Shown here: positions 47,814-59,276 of the stretch, in pieces
Position numbering within the stretch: position 1 is the first letter of the stretch
How the letters are laid out: every line of letters begins with the position of its first letter
Origin: Sarocladium kiliense
Lineage: Eukaryota > Ascomycota > Sordariomycetes > Hypocreales > Sarocladiaceae
Assembly (NCBI GenBank): GCA_030734395.1
Contig: JAUZTG010000041.1
Span: 2,294,001 to 2,358,000, forward strand
Length of the DNA: 64,000 nt
Direction of reading: 5' to 3'
Position numbers and translations under genes: made by a program
The notes under the pieces: model-generated
Seen by the model: only the letters and a program-made list of their open reading frames with translations
The model's database searches: none
What the model was told of the DNA's origin: nothing

Positions 47814-50054
47814 ATGCCACGAAGCAGCTTCTCCCACAATCCGCTCCTGAGAGTGTCCAGACCTGTCTCTGCATGTTCGCGATGTGAGTCTACATCAATA
47901 CGGATTGCTGTCCATCAATGTGACTAACCGGTGCTCTTCATACAGGTCGCAACGCAAAAGTGAAGGTACGAGATACCCGCTTTCCGCAATGAAGCTGGCT
48001 AACACAAGTCCTGAACGCATAGTGCGATGGCAAATTGCCTGCTTGTACCGCATGTGAGAAAGCTGGTCGTGAGAACGAATGTTCGGCGGCCAATGACAAC
48101 TTTGCGCGCGGCAAAGAGAGAAGGTGAGTATTGATCTCACTTGAGATTGCCCAGCGTTAGTCGTCTTGGCTCTGACTGTATCATCAGCTATGTTGCGGCC
48201 CTCGAGTTGCGAATCGAAAAGCTTGAGAAGCGCCTGGCATACGCAAAATCATTCAAGGCTTCAGTTACCCAGCACGATGGTGATGATGTGAAATCGGAGC
48301 CCTCAACTGCTAACAGCACACCCGTACCGTTGTCCGATGAAACCGACAGGAGGGACTCACTCGCTGCTATTCGTGCTGCGGTACATCGCAAAGCAGCCAA
48401 GGATCGTGAGGCTGCAGACGTCAACAACATTGTGTCTGACTTTGGATTCCTGTACGTCACTTGAACACCGCTTCATCTGCCTCACTCCCTTACTGATCCC
48501 GGCTATTGCTAGGACTATCAACGCTACTGTTCGAGACTTCGATTATGCTACCACGAATTTGACGTTTGCGCGCTTCGTTCTGGCAGCTGCGACGAATAAC
48601 CCTTTGCCCGATCCGTCAGACTTCATACTACCACAGCGCCAAGTCGCTCAATCCATTGTGCAGTTCTACATGACCAACGTCTATTCGCTATTTCCTTGCG
48701 TCGCAGAGACTGCGGTTTTGACAGCTCTCGACGATCTTTACAGTCAAGACGACCGTGTCATGGGTGATGCTGACTACTGGCTCGTATACTTGGTCCTCGC
48801 CATTGGATCCGCTGCGCAAAGTCGCCGTCTTGATGATGCTCATTACAAGAACGGTGTGAGCTTCATGTCCAAGGCGCTCGATTATGCTGATCAGTCCTTG
48901 GCGCTTGGATCGGTCGCACAACTACGGTCACTGGTTCTACTTACGATCTACTCGACTCTCGACCCATCACATTTCGACAGTTGGCATCTGGTCGGCTTTG
49001 CGGCAAGAGCAACCATCGATCTTGGGTATCACCAAGACCCACGCTCAAGCACTGTCTCCGATAGCTCCAGTCTCGACATGCGCAGAAAGCTCTTCTACTG
49101 TGTCTATGCGCTTGACAGGTGTGTTCCCTTGCCGATGTATGTACTAGCAATCACATATCACTGACCTTTGGTACGCTCTTCAGGGATATCAGTATGGTTC
49201 ACGCCAAAGCGTTTTCCTACACCGATGAATCCACCAATGTCGCTTTCCCCAAAAGCTCAAGTCAAGGCCGCAAAGAGTCGCTACCGAGCACGATGACGGG
49301 TCCTTCATCTTCAGATCCAGCCTTGATGCTTTTCCAATTGCGCCGCGCTCAATCTTACTGGTACCAGGAACTCTACCTAAAGCGAAGCCTTCCGCTACAA
49401 ACCCCCATCCCCTATCTGTGGCAGATGTGTCTCGAGATGCGAGAATGGGGTGAATCTCTGCCCGACACCTTACCATCTGCTATCAGAAAGATGTTCGAGC
49501 AAGAGTTGACGTACAGCTACGTATATTGTCTCTCTCCGTCCGTACGAGTATCACACACGACCGACTATAACCGTTGTCTCGTCTTCGAGTATACACAACG
49601 CTATCTTAACAACATGCACGAGATCGCTCACGCGACGGTCACTGAAGGACTGTGGACGTATCACGACGCTTTGAAGGTTCTCTTCACAGCGAACCAGCTA
49701 CTCGGTGTGCTTCGAGAGGCAGAAAACATGCTCCTTGATGGACCCTGGCCACATGTACCGATCTATCAACCAGGCTCGACCCCGCCTCCTCCCATGCCGA
49801 AGCAAACGAAGATTGGAGACACGGCCAACAACACTTTACGGAGCCTGCTATGCTTGGAGAAGGTGTCAGAGACATTGGGCAAATTCGCCGAGAGGTGGGA
49901 AGCAGTTGGTGTACTGAGGGAGGGCTTCGAAGCAATCGGGCAGGATATGATCAATCATTTGCGAGCAAAGCACGGGAGTCAATCTGGGCAGAATAACGTT
50001 CAATGGGTTGACGTTGTGGGACAGACCATGCAGGGGGGTCAGCAATCGTTTTGA
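47814..50054 (+). CDS. Zn2Cys6 transcription factor beside GH7 gene
   Basis: Six exons: 47814-47883, 47946-47965 (20 bases), 48023-48123, 48188-48451, 48513-49118 and 49184-50054, encoding 643 residues. The zinc cluster has Cys 21, 24, 31, 38, 41 and 50 and is interrupted by two introns, one after Arg-Cys and one after KVK. After it come RGKERSYVAALE and a coiled coil (about residues 64-85). The middle domain is the fungal-specific regulator fold, with RKLFYCVYALDR before the last intron. Its arrangement resembles that of ascomycete cellulose-response and sugar-response regulators, but I cannot name an orthologue. It is convergent with the cellobiohydrolase gene, about 360 bases between stops. 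DNA target is unknown. Confidence 0.88.
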
Positions 50055-50415
50055 CAGTCAACGAAAGAGGAATAAAGGAGGGCGAAACCTGGCTTTAGGC
50101 CGGCTGGTGATACCATCAGCCTGTGGGAACTAGATATGCAAATCATGGATACCCTTTGTCTTTCATCGTCTTTTGTTCGAAGGACTACACTCACACATGG
50201 CATGAAACTCATCAGGATATATGTGTAAGTTGTATTTACCACTCAGTGCCTTTGGGCGTCCGAGTCTTCAGTGGGCAATGCCAAAATAGATACAGTAGAA
50301 ATTCATGGTCTGTCCTTCTCCTTGTTCATTTTATTCCAATGCGGATCAAAAGCCCCCAATAGTCAAACCCAAGAGGCATCTCAGACGCCTCTTCCTTTGT
50401 ACATGGAGGGAAAGC
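50055..50415. other. Convergent 3' intergenic region
   Basis: Presumed 3' UTRs of the regulator gene and the cellobiohydrolase gene. No gene seen. Confidence 0.5.
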
Positions 50416-51908
50416 TTAGGCAGAGAAGGTAGAGCCAATAGGGCCGAACTTGATGTTGGAGAAGATGACGGTCGAGTCGGGAACCTCAGCCTCGAGCTCG
50501 GCGGGGACGCCGGAGTCAGTGGAGCAAGAGCCACGCTCGTAGCCGGGGCCGGAGCCGTCGACGGGGAAGGTTGAGTCGAGCCAGAGCATGTTGGACGCGT
50601 GCTAAGAGGGAGACAATGTCAGCTTGTTATCTTCTCAGGATCAAGGGTGCGCTAAGAGGGGGAGGGCTTACATCGCTCCAGAGGCTCATGACGAGGACCA
50701 TAGGGCTGGCGACGGCATCGCTCATCTGAGCTAGACCACCGTTGTTGTTGAAAGAAGGCTCATCACCGAAAGTCTCCTTCTGAGCATCACAGTAGTCCTG
50801 GGTGATGGAGCTGCCGGGGATGCCCGCGATGGTGGACTCGGAGTTGGGGACGACACTGCCGCCCTGGACGTAGAACCTGGTGATCTCGGAGAGCGCACCA
50901 TCATCACCAGTGAGGAACTGGGTGACGACTGTGAGAGGCTGGGTAGTGTCGATGGTGAACTCGGAGCCGGGGCCGTAGAAGCTCTGGTTGCCCTGGCGGT
51001 AGCTGTTGAAGTCGCATCCATCGGGGTCGCAGTCGCCGGCGTAGCGGTCTTCGGCGGTAGCACCACCGCAGGCATCGGCCTCGCAGGAGTGGGCAGCGTT
51101 GTTCTTGCACGGGTGAGGGGTGTATGCAGTGGCAATGTTGTTGGCCTCCCAGATATCCATCTCAGCACAGCAGGTACCGAGGTTTCCGTTGCCAGCGTTG
51201 GGGTCGTTCTCAGAACCGACCCAGCCTTCTGAGTTGGCCTAGGTGTGAGGGTCAGCAGCTGATTCAGTAGTTTCAGATCTCAGACGGAGAAACACATACC
51301 TTGCCCTCAATGAACTTGACGTCCCTGGGGCACTGAGAGTCGCAGTATCCTGTGCCGTAGGCAGCGCCAGCAGCGTTGCCGGGGAACCTGGAGACACCAC
51401 CATCGAGGTCCATGCTCACGAAGTACAGGGCACCGTTCAGACCGCAGCCAATGTTGGAGACATCGACGTCGAAGGTGAACTCGTTGCCCAGCAGCTCAAA
51501 GCTCTGGTACGTATCATCTCCATCCATAAGGTACACACGGCTACCAATGCTCGTGCTGTACTCTCCCTCATTGACGAACTGAAGGCTCAGCTCACTACCA
51601 CTGGTGTGAATGCCATAGGTGGACGAGTACTCAGCGCCATCAAGGCAGCAGTTCTCAGCACAGGTGGCGCCGTCAGGGCAGAGTGTGGCATCCCAGGTGT
51701 TGCCGTCGTAGCAGTTGTCAGAGCCCTCAACGGTGTGCGTCCAGCGCCAGTTGGCATCGAGGGTGACGGAGCCGGAGACGTCGCTGCAGCCGCTGGCGGT
51801 GCATTGCTGCCAGGTGAGAGCTGGGTGGGATTCGGCGGTGAGGGAGCAGACCTGCTGGGCCTTTGCGGTGGCGATCAACGCCGTGGCGGCGGCAATTTTC
51901 TTGTACAT
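50416..51908 (-). CDS. GH7 cellobiohydrolase (Cel7A/CBH1 type) without cellulose-binding module
   Basis: Exons 51908-51300, 51238-50672 and 50601-50416 encode 453 residues. A signal peptide ends near AKAQQ (about residue 18), followed by QVCSLTAESHPALTWQQC, the usual GH7 N-terminus with pyroglutamate. The catalytic motif EMDIWEAN lies just after intron 1 with nucleophile Glu 229, Asp 231 and acid/base Glu 234. Many paired Cys form the expected disulfides. The protein ends after the catalytic domain (SNIKFGPIGSTF), with no linker or CBM1. Domain length and YVQGG and NMLWLDSTFPVD segments favour a processive cellobiohydrolase over an endoglucanase. It is secreted and acts on cellulose chain ends, releasing cellobiose. 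Confidence 0.95.
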
Positions 51909-52013
51909 GATGAAGAGATGTATGAACTGAAAGAATGGGATGTGAGTATGGACGGGGTAGTGAGTGAGGTGAAGAGGGAAGATATCGAGACAAGGGGCCA
52001 AGAGATGTCAAGT

Positions 52014-52020
52014 CTTTATA
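52014..52020 (-). promoter_or_regulatory. TATA box of GH7 gene
   Basis: TATAAAG on the minus strand lies about 106 bases upstream of the ATG at 51908, a normal position for a highly expressed fungal secreted-enzyme gene. Confidence 0.6.
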
Positions 52021-52217
52021 GATCAAGCTCTACCCACATCCTTGGGGAAGCTCCGTGCACTTCTCCTCCTCGTCCTTGCTTTCTCGTGGTTCGCATGAAT
52101 GCTTCATTGGGAAAGAACAAAAGCCTCCTCCGCATCTTCCATCTCAACTGACAGGCTTCGTGCGGATGCCGGGCCGAGGGAACCCCATGGGACCTCTCCA
52201 CAGATGGTATAAGCGCG

Positions 52218-52223
52218 GCGGAG
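52218..52223 (+). promoter_or_regulatory. Candidate CreA/CRE1 site (GCGGAG)
   Basis: This fits the SYGGRG consensus of the carbon-catabolite repressor CreA/CRE1 and lies about 310 bases upstream of the GH7 start. Another match (CTGGGG) is at 52384-52389. The motif is short and frequent, so this is weak. Confidence 0.3.
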
Positions 52224-54752
52224 AGGGAAACATGCTCAAAGAGAAGCTTGTCAATCACACTTGAGGGGGGCTCAAGTGGATGCAGCTCTGTGGCAAGCCG
52301 TGTAATCTCCATGATGATGCGGTCACACACGCAGGAGGTAGGGAGTGGGAGTAAGTGTAGTCCCATGGGGTAACAGAAAGTTCCTGGGGGGCTCTCTGCA
52401 CATCGTACTGTAATTTCACCGGCATCTGTTCCCCCTTGTTCCTAGGATCCCATGTGGTCCGTGAACAAAGTTAGTAGGGATCGGCAGATGGGCAGCCTAG
52501 TGATGCAAAGATGGTAAAGCCGGCATGGGTGCGCCACAGAGAGAGAAACATTGGTTCTCGTTTGGGCTCGCGTAGATGAGATGGAGAAAGGGGATGGTGG
52601 TGTTCTCCAACTCCAGCTTGGGGTCATGCGCAGGGGGGTTGGTTCGGGTTGGGCCAGGGTTGGGGGCGGACTGTTGTCAGGCCTTGAGATTCATGCGCTG
52701 CAGATAGATTGCTGAGAGTCGATAGCTTTGTCTTTCAGTAAGTAAGTGCAGTGTCGAGTAAGCAGCTCGTGTTCATGAGCCTGGTTCATGCCGTATTGGA
52801 CGGTCTTAAGTCTTGTCGTCGACCCAAGGCGAGTCCACTCCAGGACTACACAATCTGCAAACCCGCAACAAGACACCGGCAACCCGACAAGAAGCATGCT
52901 CCTGTGCCCCGTCTCGCCTCTTCAAGCATAATCATCAGCCGCGACTATTGACTGACTCCCGAGGCGCCACCTGGGGTCGACGCGGGGGAGGCGGGTGTCT
53001 GAGTTTCCTCTTTGGGCCATATACCACGCAGCGCCAGCATCCGACGCTGAATCCGGGATAAAGCCTTGTTTCAACGACTGTCCGCCGTTTCCCAAAGACG
53101 ACCGAGATCGGCCTCCAGCTATGCTCTTCGGAAAGTCGCTATAGTGAATGAATGATCACGATGGCCATCATGGGTTGCCCCAGTGGTGTCTGTCCGTCTC
53201 ACTGGTCGGGAATCGGCACACTGCTCACTCTTGGCAATTGCGGCGATCAGCATTCAATCGACGGGACGCCCTCCTGTTGGAGACTCTACAGTAGCAGCGC
53301 ATGGCCAAGACCTTGCGCCAATAGATCTTCCAAGAAGCCTGACCCAAGATATCGCCCATCCCAGTGTGCCGCCCAATCTATCCTTCCGTGTTTCGAAGCT
53401 GGCCGAAGCTGGACGCACGCTCCGCCCAAGGGGGGGACGATCACACATGTTTGTTCCGTTTCTTGGCCGGTGCAGTCGATCCGGAAGGCCCCTTCTTGGG
53501 ACTGCACACTAATTTGTTGGAACGAGAGGATGCCGTCGTGGCCAAGAGGGCTTGGGGTGCAGTCGTACCCAAGGCAATCCCAAGGCAATGGGAAGCCAAC
53601 AAGGTGACTCTGGATCTCGGTTCACCTCGCCGGAACAAAGCCTAGATCTCTCGGCGTTGGATGTGTGCAACGTCATTCTCCAGTCCAGGTGTCATGCCCA
53701 GTCTTCAAAGGAGGCTAGGCGTACAGAACGAATGACTCAAGCGTTTGCCTGCCATGCTGCCGGACAAGGCTGCCCCGTACGAGATACCGCGAAACTTGTT
53801 TCCTGGAAATACACTGTTGGCCCGCAAAGGGCTCAAGCATCCATAAGGACCGCAATCAGTGATCGACAAAAAACTCCATCCGGATAATAGGAGCGGGTAT
53901 TCTCCAACGCGGCCCAGTTTCTGTCGAGGGCCATGATATGCCTCAGGGCCGATAGTGAGCCGCTGTGGGCTGTCTCAGCTAGACCAAGGAGCAAAGGTCA
54001 CTTCAGCAGTGGATAGTGATTCTCCGATTCGTAACTTCTTGGGTCATAAAATCCGACGGGTGCTCATACCTCCGGATCATCGCCGCCGGCTTGAGTGGTC
54101 ATAATATGCAGACCTCGCCAGCCTCGTCAGCTTTCGGAACCAAGCCGCAGGCAAACGGCAAACAATCCCACCTACCATACCGCAGGCAACCTCGGAGATT
54201 TGCTGACAGGAGCTACGGTCAACAGCGAAGCTGTGCGCATTTGGGAGTGGCCGTGCTGTCCCTGGCTGCTTCCTTGTGCTCTTCGGGTGCGCCGGCTTGT
54301 CATTCCTGGCTGCGCATAAAGCACCATCCTGCTGACGATTGGCGCCTGAAGGGTCAATTATCTTTGTTCAGTCGATCAAGTTCGTGTACTAATCGTCGCC
54401 TCGAGTCAAGCCATGGGAACAGAAGAAGGATCCAAGCACCTTGAGCCTTGATATTGGTATCAACCCGTCCCCTGATTGTCTCCCTCGCAAAAATTTCATA
54501 TTGTACAGGATTTTTGGCTTTACAACATTCAGCGTCCCTTCCAGTTGCACCCTTTTGGCGCAAATCAAACTCGCCGAGCCCCAAGATTTCCCTTGTAGAT
54601 ATGTCGCAAAACAAGACGCCGGTTTCTCCCTCTAGTAGCTTCAATTGAAGCCTGCTCCCACCTTGTGGGCAACTTCTGGTACGCTCATACTCCAAGCGCG
54701 GACTTCCATCGCTGTAACCCCATTTACTCGCCAATATGTCGCATCGTAGCTC

Positions 54753-56565
54753 CTAAGCGTGGAGGTTCTTCGTCTGCCGAGGGAGTTTGCGGTCACGTTC
54801 CCAAGAGTAGCCGCAGCTTGCGCACAATGTCTAAAGGGCTACAGTTAGCATGATTGCGATGCTTCGTGTGAGAATGTTGAAAAGCAAAACTTACTCTCGG
54901 ACCAGCAGGGCCATCGCGAACCGCCCAAACGCTCGTGCCCCAGATTCGACAGTGTGCGCAGCGCCATTGCATCCGCTCCACGTCTGTCAGAGCACCGACA
55001 CCTCCACCTCCATAACCACCGACATCAGGTGTGCCACGGCCGCCAGGGGTTCCTGATCGGGCGAGAGGGCTGAGACTGCGGAAACGCCGCTTCTTCTTTG
55101 AGCGTTCGCCTCTACCCATCCGTTCCTCTTCCAGCTCCAACGGTGCACCACCTGGGGTTCCTCCCAGCAAGCCTGTCGTCGAGCTGAAGCGTGCAGTCTC
55201 TCGTCGTAATCTTCTGACTTGCCTCTCCCGGTCGCCTTCCCGCTTCTCAATATCCTCCTTGCTGAGGAACTCAATCTTGGGTTCCCAGTCGTCGGCAAGT
55301 GAGTCGGGATCGTATCGCCACCCGGCGTCCTGGCCGAGGAGTGCACCATTGTGAAGCTCTTGTTCGCTGGTGACGAGACCGCCATGCTCACATGCCTCTT
55401 TTCGAAGTCGCAACACGGCCTCATAGATCGCGTGTGTCATGGCTGGAATCCACTCGCCGCTCAGGCCTAGGTCGGCGCACGTAGTTTTGGCAAAAGCCTC
55501 TGCGGTTCCCGGAGGGTGTAGCAGAGACCATTCGAACTTGTCGGTGTACAGCATCGAGGCAAGATTGAGGCTGAGGTGGACGATACACCTATACATATCA
55601 TCAGGGTTGTAATCGTCGCTGCCTGGAAGGATGGCTTCAGCTTCAGCGGTGACAGCCGGTGTCTGCGCGCCCGTTTCTTGTGACTTTCCCTGTTGTGAAC
55701 CACCTATTCCTGGCGTACCAGGTTGAGAGGTTGGTCTTGATGCGGACATGGGTGAGTCATCCCGCGATTTGAGGGCATCTAGAGGCTTGGGTACGGCCGG
55801 CACAGAAGTACCGTTCACCTTGGGCGCGGCGGGCTGTGATGGTGCTGGAACTTGAGGCTCGGTGTGAAAGAGCGGGTGCAGTGCCACGCCCGCGTATTCT
55901 TCTAGTTGTGTCCGAATCTGCTTGCTGATTTCCGCAATGACAAATTGCCGGTTGGGCAGATCAAGATCCTGCGCTAATGTTTGCGCGAACTGATCTGTGG
56001 TGATGAGCGTCTCATGCAGATTCCAACAAAAGATGTCGCGAAGTTTGTAGGGGACTGTCGCCTCCTGTGGGCGATACTGAGGCAGGGACACGTCCACCGC
56101 ATTGGGATTTGGGACTGGGAATGGCGGCGGCGGGATGAAGCTGGGAACATCCAGGTCGATCCGGATAGGAATGAGCGTAAGGGGAAGGTTAGCCTGAGCA
56201 GCGTTCTGCTGGTCGCTTCTTAAGGACGTCCGCTTGCCGAACCAATCGCGCCAGACTCCCTGAACCTCGACTGGAACCCTCGTCTCCTTCCCAGCTTTGT
56301 CGGCAAGCTCCTGTCTGCTTGCAGAATCCTCTTTGCGCAAGCTTCTCAGCCCGGTCGGTCGTCGCCTCGGGTCGTCGCTATCGTCTTCGAGGTCTTCGTA
56401 CCCATCTTCGGCGTAGTTGATGATGGTTGTGCCACGTTTTGTAGTTCTGGAGATGGGACCGGCTGGCGCGGTGCTGGGGAGCACAGGCGTCAAAAGTGCA
56501 TTATTGTACCCCCGAAGACGCGGAGCGTAAGTCGAGAGATACGCCTGGGGCTTCTCTCGCTCCAT
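54753..56565 (-). CDS. sfh1: Sfh1-like SNF5 family subunit of RSC chromatin remodeller
   Basis: Exons 56565-54895 and 54830-54753 join over a 64-base intron (GTAAGT donor, GCTAAC branch site) to give 582 residues. The SNF5/INI1 domain is represented by the segments VPYKLRDIFCWNLHETLITTD and IAEISKQIRTQLEEYAG (first repeat, about residues 175-225) and YRCIVHLSLNLASMLYTDKFEW (second repeat, about 325-350). A Pro/Ser-rich insert separates them. The C-terminus carries a GATA-like zinc finger, CAHC followed after 20 residues by CASC; the second CxxC lies in the small last exon, so the intron is needed to complete it. This is the architecture of filamentous-fungal Sfh1. In yeast Sfh1 is an essential RSC subunit acting in chromatin remodelling and cell-cycle progression. 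Confidence 0.9.
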
Positions 56566-57223
56566 TGTGTGTGTTGCGGAGGACGGTGAGGTCCGCCTCG
56601 CTGCCGCGCAAGGGAGGGCAAATGGATGGACGCAGGACTGCGAGAGCCTCGAGGGCGCAAGGTCCGTGAAAAGGGCGCGTCGGTTTGCACGTCGGGGCAG
56701 TCGCGCGATACGTTGAGAGCTGGGGCGCGTGCTGAATCAGTAGAGCCAAAGCTACTTGTGAAGGTCGCAGGGCCGTTGGGGCGGAGGAATTGGATGCGAT
56801 CAAGATGGGCTCGATGGAGGCGCGTGTGGGATCTGGCGGCTTCGACTCGATGCGCGTCAAGCCAAATGCGAGGTGCGTCTCCCAGAAATTTCGGCACCAT
56901 TGCAGCTTAGTCAGCGATTTCGACACTGACCTAACCTACAACCACAGCCATCAATTGCCCAACATTTCATGATTATCAAGAAGTGTCACGTTGCATTTCA
57001 TTTTGACCTGTACTGCTGCTATGAATAATCTTTTCTCTGACCTTTATCTTGAGTATTACATGAGTGTCTCATCTAGCAAATCGGTCTATAGCACTCTTCC
57101 AGGCCTCTCCACCCGAGTACCGGCCAAAACGCTCCACATGAACCTGGTGATCTAAAAGGGACGTTGTCCGATGCTGACAATGTGATTAGGCATTATCCTC
57201 CTTGGCTCATGTACATCTTGGAC
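56566..57223. other. Intergenic: sfh1 promoter and CAP gene 3' end
   Basis: About 650 bases holding the sfh1 5' region. The G/C-rich part next to sfh1 keeps reading frames open but shows no protein motif. No other feature seen. Confidence 0.5.
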
Positions 57224-57771
57224 TCACATATTGCCCTCGGGGAAGAAACGACACACATCGAAGAACTTGTACGGCTCCGAGATGCTAAAAGCACGGCCAC
57301 AGCCGATTTGGGTTGTCTGGGACCACATGCACTGTGCTGCACGCTGTCAATGACGTGTGTTGTGAAGAATACAATGTGAAAGATCTCACAGAAGTGAAGC
57401 CACGGCTCTTGGCCTGTCGAAATAGGCTGGCCAGTGTACAACGGGGCTTGACCAAGCCAGTCCTTGACAGCGGATTGCAGAGGTGTATCGTATGCAGGAT
57501 CACATTGGGTCGATTGCTCCTGATAGAGTGTTTCTCCTTGACTGGGCCGAAGTGGTCCGCTCGCATGATGGAAAGGCTCCTGGTTCGAACCCATACGCTC
57601 CGCCCAGTACTGAGCGTAGGTGGCCAGGTCTGGATTCCAGAGGAGTGGCTGAAGACCCTGAGCTTGACGGGCCTGGTTGATCGTAGCCACAGCCTTGGCA
57701 GCGTCGTCGGTCTGTGACAAGGCACCTGTCATGGCCCAAGCGGCGAAGGCCAGCACGCGAGTGACTTTCAT
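57224..57771 (-). CDS. Secreted CAP/SCP (PR-1-like) domain protein
   Basis: Exons 57771-57390 and 57336-57224 join over a 53-base intron to give 164 residues. A signal peptide ends near GALSQ (about residue 20). The CAP fold is shown by INQARQAQGLQPLLWNPDLATYAQYWA, then GETLYQE, and after the intron QCMWSQTTQIGCGRAF and VCRFFPEGN, matching the HFTQ..W..T..GCG and C.Y.P.GN signatures. The acceptor chosen (GCGTGCAG) is the one that restores this motif; a nearer CAG puts it out of frame. The protein ends right after GNM, slightly shorter than many relatives. Fungal CAP proteins bind sterols or lipids and are secreted; a role in host interaction is possible but not shown. Confidence 0.88.
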
Positions 57772-58754
57772 GGCGAACGAGCCGTAGTCTTTGGGAGCTG
57801 TCTGTTCTTCTGTGGGTTATTAAGAGGATCACAACACCAAGAAACACAGAGTGTCATGAGGAAGAGGATCTGGAGACGAGAAACGCCATGGGCGGGTCAC
57901 GCTGGGATGTTATATCCATGGGAAAACGCCTCTCCCTCTGCGGTTTCTGAGAGCAAGTGATATGGTCCCAAAACTGATTCAACCGCCGGCATCAGACGAT
58001 GTTCGGTGTCCGTGACATCAGAAACCCCCTCGTCGTCTCTTCGTTGGTTGCTTGAGCCGGGTGAATAGGCAGCCACGGTGCACGAAAGAGGCTACAGCTC
58101 CGGTACTCGACAACAAGACATCAGTTGTTGCCGTGTAAGCATCGGAGAAGCGGACGCGAGTCACGGGAAAGAGAGGATGGATGAGTGTATACAGTTTGAG
58201 GGCATCTCTAGATCATCTGACAATACATGCGTACTGTTCAGCCATCATGGAAGAATGGCTCGAAGAGGCGTGTGAGCCGAGCATTACTGGAGAGACCCTT
58301 GAAGTAATGGGATTGTGACCAATGTCATGTTGAATATTGAAGGAGCTGCCGTCTGTTGACAACAGTGTATTGTGCTCGCGGGTATAAGGCAACCATGGCA
58401 CAGTCTCACTTTCCAGAGACAAGTCGCTGAATTGCATCCTCGTGCAGACAGCAATAGCATCTGCTCTAAACTTCGAGCCATTCGGAAAATATGCTTGATT
58501 ATTCCTCGTCTTTTGGAGGTAGTAGTCTGACCCTCGAAGGGTTACAGTAAGTCTGTGCCTCGTGGTAGCGGTTGCAGGCTACAGCCTAGCCACTAATACC
58601 CACCAATAGCCACTGGAGCTATGACGTGTGGTGCCTGCAGCCAAATCTGGGGTCCTCGACCTTCAAATCTTTTTCTCGGCTGTCGCGTTGCCTTGCTCTC
58701 GCCTCCTACCATATACCATCAACCTCCCTCAGCCCTTCCCGCATCACCTCGATC
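57772..58754. promoter_or_regulatory. Divergent intergenic region (CAP gene / tim15)
   Basis: About 980 bases between divergent starts, holding both promoters. No specific element could be assigned. Confidence 0.45.
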
Positions 58755-59276
58755 ATGGCATCAAGAACACCCTCGCTACTCGCCCCTCTTGTGCGGCAGC
58801 TTCGGCCGCAAGCTTTCTCGTCCACAAAGCTATCCTCGCGCTTGCGCCCTCGCACCAACTTCGCCCCCATTCAGCGCATCACCGCCCCCGTGCGCCTCGC
58901 CCATTCCATCCCCCGTCCGACTCCCAACCCCGAGAACTACAAGCCCTCCGAGAGCCCCGATAGCGAGTCTTCCCGACCAGCGACGCGCGGGCCAGCCTAC
59001 TACCAGCTCTCATTCACGTGCGTTCCGTGTGGCCACCGCTCCCACCACAACATCTCCAAGCAAGGCTACCACACAGGCTCGACGCTCATCACCTGTCCTG
59101 GCTGTCGTAATCGGCACGTCATCAGTGATCATCTCAATATCTTTGGGGACAAGAAGCAGACAATTGAGGACATCATGAGGGAGAAGGGACAGCTTGTGAA
59201 GAGGGGGAGTCTTGGAGAGGACGGAGACATCGAATTCTGGCCGGATGAGCCCAGTGAGCAGCAGGAGAGCCCATGA
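58755..59276 (+). CDS. Mitochondrial Hsp70 escort protein Tim15/Zim17 (DNL zinc finger)
   Basis: A single exon of 173 residues. The N-terminal 60 residues are rich in Arg, Ser, Leu and Ala and lack acidic residues, as in a mitochondrial presequence. The DNL-type zinc finger (about residues 84-125) has CVPC and CPGC with the RSHHNISKQGYHTG segment between, then VISDHLNIF, where the family has D-[NH]-L. A basic and acidic tail follows. Tim15/Zim17/Hep1 keeps mitochondrial Hsp70 soluble and supports protein import. The start at 58755 is the ATG that begins the presequence; the longer frame upstream adds a sequence without presequence character and crosses a likely leader. Confidence 0.9.
   Translation: MASRTPSLLAPLVRQLRPQAFSSTKLSSRLRPRTNFAPIQRITAPVRLAHSIPRPTPNPENYKPSESPDSESSRPATRGPAYYQLSFTCVPCGHRSHHNISKQGYHTGSTLITCPGCRNRHVISDHLNIFGDKKQTIEDIMREKGQLVKRGSLGEDGDIEFWPDEPSEQQESP

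Larger units (their letters stand above)
51909..54752. other. 2.8 kb upstream region of GH7 gene
   Basis: The region lies between the GH7 start and the 3' end of sfh1, both on the minus strand, so it is mainly GH7 promoter and intergenic sequence. Besides the TATA box and CreA-like matches I see no gene, repeat array or RNA. Confidence 0.5.

Noticed and set aside
56626..56910. 94-codon ORF on the plus strand upstream of sfh1
   Set aside because: Overlaps other open frames on both strands in a G/C-rich leader region and has no motif.
57575..57592. GGTTCGAACCC resembling a tRNA T-arm
   Set aside because: It is coding sequence of the CAP-domain gene on the minus strand and no cloverleaf surrounds it.
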